NCBI GenBank assembly: GCA_035998495.1
Contig: DASYHP010000021.1
Span: 62,001-126,000 of the forward strand
Length of the DNA: 64,000 bases
Direction of reading: 5' to 3'
From: Mesorhizobium_B sp035998495
GTDB lineage: Bacteria; Pseudomonadota; Alphaproteobacteria; Rhizobiales; Rhizobiaceae
Of the stretch, positions 61,313 through 64,000 are shown piece after piece. Each line of letters opens with the position of its first letter. Within the stretch, counting starts at the first letter, position 1. The position numbers were made by a program, and so were the translations under genes. The notes under the pieces were generated by a model. That model saw nothing but the letters and a program-made list of their open reading frames with translations, had not been told where the DNA came from and made no database searches.

Positions 61313-61852
61313 TCAATCGTCGCGGCGCGACCTTGAGGAGCGGAGGAGATCACAATAGCCGCCCTTCATGAGATGAAGGCCGGAGTCGACCAAGCGCTTG
61401 GTTCGGCTGCGGAGGTCGTGGACCTTCCATTCGGGTCCCGATGGGATGCGCTCGGGCCCAAACAACGCTGTCGCGATCACACGAATACTGGCGCCCGCCG
61501 CGCGCCCGTCGAGAGCACGAAGGGTCGTGACCAGCCGTTTACGTCGGTGTGCGGCGAGTGTGCCCGGGGGATCGGTGGCGTGGCCCCTCACCTTGCGCCA
61601 AAGCCGCCGCGCGGCTTCAAGGCGCGCCGGGAAGTCCGGATCGAGCGGCAAGAGGACGGCAGCAAATTGCCCCGTTCCGGCGACCGAGATCGCAACCTGA
61701 AAGTCTCTGCCGGGCAGACCGATCGCAGCATACGGCGCGTGCGCGGCCACACGCTCAAGCTTCAGATCAGGAAGCTTGATCGCTTCGCCGGAGTCAGGCG
61801 GCGTGTCCGTAAGCTGCACGATGTGAGGCGATGCGCTCGGCAGCCAGAACAC
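61313..61852 (-). CDS. DUF2285 domain protein (frame-split from DUF6499)
   Basis: A 179-residue frame with the DUF2285 end: LWRKVRGHATDPPGTLAAHR, RLVTTLRALDGRAAGASIRV, then RTKRLVDSGLHLMKGGYCDLL. It begins with GTG at 61852, but the matching upstream residues (VVDPRLSAIEVRV) are in the same frame and continue the DUF6499 protein, which is in another frame. So the two look like one protein split by a one-base frameshift. DUF2285 proteins are regulators or structural helpers of these elements. Confidence 0.82.
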   Translation of the reverse strand: MFWLPSASPHIVQLTDTPPDSGEAIKLPDLKLERVAAHAPYAAIGLPGRDFQVAISVAGTGQFAAVLLPLDPDFPARLEAARRLWRKVRGHATDPPGTLAAHRRKRLVTTLRALDGRAAGASIRVIATALFGPERIPSGPEWKVHDLRSRTKRLVDSGLHLMKGGYCDLLRSSRSRRDD

Positions 61853-62078
61853 GCGGACCTCGATAGCCGAGAGCCGCGGGTCGACGACGAAAGGGCAACC
61901 TCCAGCGTTGGGTGAAGGCCGGATCAGCGCTCTCGCCGAGCGGGATCGTGCGCGTCGCCTGTCTCACATCCCGGCGATACTCGGGATTGCGGCGCAGGAA
62001 CTCCCAGGCGAAGCCCGGTGCGGTGACGTCCTGGATTGGCTTGTAGGCTTCCGGGTTGCGCCAGTCGAACTTAGGCAT
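61794..62078 (-). CDS. DUF6499 (transcriptional regulator domain) protein
   Basis: A 94-residue frame. The first 60 residues (MPKFDWRNPEAYKPIQDVTA, then PGFAWEFLRRNPEYRRDV) match the DUF6499 domain. After residue about 60 (WRLPF) the frame continues into Arg-rich nonsense, while the natural continuation is one base off, in the DUF2285 frame. The domain occurs at this position in related elements. Confidence 0.82.
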   Translation of the reverse strand: MPKFDWRNPEAYKPIQDVTAPGFAWEFLRRNPEYRRDVRQATRTIPLGESADPAFTQRWRLPFRRRPAALGYRGPRVLAAERIASHRAAYGHAA

Positions 62079-62223
62079 GGCATCCTCTCCAGCGAGATGA
62101 CCTCCCGGGGCGCGGCGCGCCGCGAGCGGGATGGTTCCAGCTTTGGATGCTTGTGGCTAGTCCGGATTGCGCGAACACCCGATCACGCGATGCGATCAAG
62201 TCGCAGCAGGTGCGGCCAGGCGC

Positions 62224-62502
62224 TCAGGTCGACCCATCCGGCTTCAGGAGATGCTTGTAACCGCACTCCATCATCCAGTGCGCCCTGGCGAGGTGACTGC
62301 GCCACGCTGCCTCGGCTCGTTCAGGTTCGCTCGCAGCATCGATCTGGAGCACCAAGGACGCAACCTCTTGCCACTCAGCCCCATCGGCCTCGGCATCGAG
62401 CAGACGCAGGTAGGTGATCAGGTGCTCATGATCGTAAGGGGTCAGCTCCGTGTCCGACGGAGCGCGGTCGGCGACTGGTGGCGCGAGCGGGGGCGAAGGC
62501 AT
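62224..62502 (-). CDS. Small DUF2285-type element protein
   Basis: A 92-residue protein: TPYDHEHLITYLRLLDAEAD, then WQEVASLVLQID and AWRSHLARAHWMMECGYKHL. Short proteins of this type are annotated as DUF2285-domain proteins and occur upstream of the DUF6499 gene in alphaproteobacterial elements. Divergent from the XRE regulator. The function is unknown. Confidence 0.78.
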   Translation of the reverse strand: MPSPPLAPPVADRAPSDTELTPYDHEHLITYLRLLDAEADGAEWQEVASLVLQIDAASEPERAEAAWRSHLARAHWMMECGYKHLLKPDGST

Positions 62503-62617
62503 TCACGGCATCTCTGTCATGTCCAGAGCACGTCCAGTTGCTGAAAAGCGTCCTAGCTACGATCCAAAACGACAGAGAGTTTTGCTCGGGCGCTCCGTTG
62601 CGACAGCTCACCCTTAT

Positions 62618-62654
62618 GTCGCGTATTATAGTGCGTAGCAACAGAATACGCGAC
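62618..62654. promoter_or_regulatory. Operator-like inverted repeat upstream of the XRE regulator
   Basis: A perfect 10-base inverted repeat, GTCGCGTATT (62618-62627) and AATACGCGAC (62645-62654), spacer 17 bases that holds a further GCGTA. It ends 17 bases before the XRE start. It probably binds the XRE protein and controls both its own gene and the divergent DUF2285-type operon. Confidence 0.75.
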
Positions 62655-62671
62655 CGGCATCCATCCTCGGG

Positions 62672-62941
62672 ATGGACATCCGGAAGGTCTTTGGCCTGAA
62701 CATGCGTCGCCACCGGCTTGCAGCTGGCCTGAGCCAAGAGGCTTTGGCGGAGCGTATGGGCGTCGATCGCGCTCACGTCAGCAGCATGGAGCGCGGTCAG
62801 CAGAACGTCACCTTGCTGACGGTGTGGTCAGCCTCGCAGGCGCTCGGCATGCGGCCAGCCTTGTTATTCAGCGAAGATGCTGTTCATGACATTGGAAGCG
62901 GCGCCGCAAAGGCTCCGAGGCGTGCACGAACAAAGCCATAG
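62672..62941 (+). CDS. XRE-family (Cro/cI-like) regulator
   Basis: An 89-residue repressor: helix-turn-helix at about 8-62 (NMRRHRLAAGLSQEALAERM, then GVDRAHVSSMERGQQNV). The C-terminal 20 residues are basic. It is divergent from the replication-transfer backbone behind a perfect inverted repeat, so it is the likely master repressor or activator of the element's transfer operon. Confidence 0.9.
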   Translation: MDIRKVFGLNMRRHRLAAGLSQEALAERMGVDRAHVSSMERGQQNVTLLTVWSASQALGMRPALLFSEDAVHDIGSGAAKAPRRARTKP

Positions 62942-63039
62942 CCTCGCTGTGAGAGCCAAAATCATACGACCTGAGCGAAGCAAGGTGCCTCAGGCGCGAG
63001 GTGGGGTGGCGGACGAAGGGGCTCCAAGAGGCGCCTAAC

Positions 63040-63056
63040 GCCGGTTGACCACCGGC
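63040..63056 (-). terminator. Possible terminator hairpin
   Basis: Perfect 6-base stem GCCGGT/ACCGGC with loop of 5 bases, just downstream of the 65-residue membrane protein gene on the minus strand. No T tract follows, so it is weak evidence. Confidence 0.3.
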
Positions 63057-63082
63057 TCGATCCTACCGCTCGCACCTGCGGC

Positions 63083-63280
63083 TCAGTTGACCGCCTGCTG
63101 GGCAAGAAGTGCTGCCATGGCTCCTGCCCCGACCAGGGCCACCTCCATCAGTTTGGCCGCGACGCGCTTTGCTGCTGGCCTTCGTTTGGTGTCGACCACA
63201 ACAACGATCACCGTGGCGGCTGCCCCGCTCAGCACGCTGAGAACAAGAACGGCAGCAATGACAAGCTCGAAGTGGGACAT
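63083..63280 (-). CDS. Small two-helix membrane protein
   Basis: A 65-residue protein with two hydrophobic helices (about 5-27 and 46-62) and a basic loop (DTKRRPAAKRVAAK). A strong AGGAGG site seven bases before ATG 63280 supports it. No family recognised. Confidence 0.6.
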   Translation of the reverse strand: MSHFELVIAAVLVLSVLSGAAATVIVVVVDTKRRPAAKRVAAKLMEVALVGAGAMAALLAQQAVN

Positions 63281-63394
63281 GCGGGCCTCCTCTGCAGGTG
63301 TGCAGAGGATCGCATGGGCTGATGGGGCGTGGACAAAATTCCTAACGCTCAGCCGACAATAGCGACAAACCGGAGCTCCGTGCCTTCTGCCGCG

Positions 63395-63502
63395 TCACAG
63401 GACTACCCAGCCCAGGCTGCCAATGAGAAGCAAAACCACAAGCAGCAGAAGCAGCAGCCTGCCGCCTGAGCCGATGTCAGGGGTGTGGTCGTGATAGGGC
63501 AT
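63395..63502 (-). CDS. Tiny single-helix membrane protein (35 residues)
   Basis: ATG at 63502 preceded by AAGGA; stop TGA at 63397-63395. The peptide has a short polar N-terminus with HDH (MPYHDHTPDIGSGG) and one long hydrophobic helix (LLLLLLVVLLLIGSLGWVVL). Resembles other very short alphaproteobacterial membrane proteins. It lies in the same direction as the 65-residue protein 115 bases on. Confidence 0.5.
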   Translation of the reverse strand: MPYHDHTPDIGSGGRLLLLLLVVLLLIGSLGWVVL

Positions 63503-63541
63503 GGCTCTCGTCCTTAAACACACATTGTCCAGCCCAAACCA

Positions 63542-64000
63542 TGGCTGAGCTTTGCTGGCGAGGTGTTTCTGCGCGCGTCATCAAATTGCCAAGCGCACTG
63601 CAGCTCGCAGCGGTCGGGGGCGGGCACCTCGGCCTCGCGCTCATGCTTCGTGCTGACGACAGCCTGTCCGACGAGGTACTGTGGACCGAGCCGCTCACCG
63701 TCACCCTGCCCGCGGGCCAACTTCTTGGAATTGAACGATCGCGAGATGCTCGCGCCGTTTTCCGCCCCGAGGCTGCTTCGCCGTCCGAGGCGCATCGCGC
63801 AAATGGAGCGCGTTCTCTGCCGCATAGAGAGGTGTGGCAACTGGTTGAGAGCCGAGCCGCCGAGCGGGGCTTAAGGTCACGGCAACTGCCATTCGACGAT
63901 GTCGAGCCATCCAGCAAGCAGGCGTGCGCGCATCTGCGGCAGATCGGGAGCGCTCAGTCGCCCCGAGTGACCGGGAACGACGGCAGGCCATGCTCGACCA
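63542..64000 (+). CDS. Unrecognised reading frame, 3' partial at the window end
   Basis: From ATG 63542 the frame is open for 153 codons to the end of the window. Codon use looks coding in the first half (GC-rich third positions). The start (MAELCWRGVSARVIKLPSAL, then QLAAVGGGHLGLALML) has no strong ribosome site and I do not recognise the family. A competing minus-strand frame overlaps it. Confidence 0.4.

Noticed and set aside
1..64000. CRISPR arrays, tRNA or rRNA genes, integron integrase
   Set aside because: No regularly spaced repeats, no tRNA cloverleaf or rRNA stretches, and no integrase-like protein were seen; the element's integrase and att sites must lie outside the window.

Overview
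The window looks like about 64 kb of an integrated conjugative element from a high-G+C alphaproteobacterium, most likely Hyphomicrobiales. The evidence is the complete P-type trb transfer set with a DUF2274 gene and LysR gene at its far end, the DUF2840/ParA/RepA/DUF2285 backbone, and the overall codon and protein style. The species cannot be named from sequence alone. No integrase, att site or tRNA gene is visible, so the element extends beyond the window.

Layout. (1) 1-10157: end of a LysR gene (+), then on the minus strand DUF2274, trbI, trbG, trbF, trbL, trbK-alt, trbJ, trbE, trbD, trbC and trbB, nearly all overlapping by 1-4 bases, i.e. one operon encoding the mating-pair-formation type IV secretion system. 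(2) 10158-52533: about 42 kb of accessory cargo on both strands. (3) 52534-62502: the rest of the backbone on the minus strand: CopG-like protein, traG coupling protein, VirD2-type relaxase (DUF3363), a candidate oriT, lytic transglycosylase, S26 peptidase TraF, DUF2840, a small DNA-binding protein, ParA, RepA, an AlpA-like HTH protein, a DUF2285/DUF6499 pair split by an apparent frameshift, and a second small DUF2285-type protein. (4) 62618-64000: a divergent XRE regulator behind a strong inverted repeat, two tiny membrane proteins, and an unrecognised reading frame running off the end.

The cargo sits exactly between CopG/traG and trbB, so it splits the transfer operon into two blocks. It is a mosaic of small regulator-plus-enzyme modules: MFS/Lrp, MerR/aldo-keto reductase with a textbook 19-bp-spacer MerR promoter, isochorismatase/Lrp, divergent ampR-like/ampC class C beta-lactamase, a TPP-riboswitch-controlled ykoF-thiXZY-type pyrimidine/thiamine uptake operon, a membrane-anchored PfpI protein, DUF899/AraC, an arsenic-type locus (aquaporin remnant, arsR, flavoprotein with Cys-rich tail, MFS efflux), a MerR-controlled Zn/Cd/Pb P-type ATPase, TetR/NIPSNAP, an ECF sigma factor with SnoaL tail plus YciI, a flavin monooxygenase beside an AtzG/amidase-like pair, ABM/AraC, a second YciI, an AAC(3)-I-like aminoglycoside acetyltransferase, a YghU-type glutathione enzyme behind an orphan palindromic operator, and LysR/NTF2/SDR/hydrolase.

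Between the modules lie relics: at least four IS5-family transposase fragments, and truncated LysE, aquaporin, MFS, LysR, SRPBCC, VapE, berberine-type oxidoreductase, SDR, DUF4241 and alpha/beta-hydrolase pieces. These show that the cargo was assembled by repeated insertion and deletion. Functionally the island gives resistance (beta-lactam, aminoglycoside, arsenic, Zn/Cd/Pb, possibly electrophiles and thiol stress) and a nutrient-salvage trait, while the backbone provides mobility and probably a transient plasmid-like replication and partition state.
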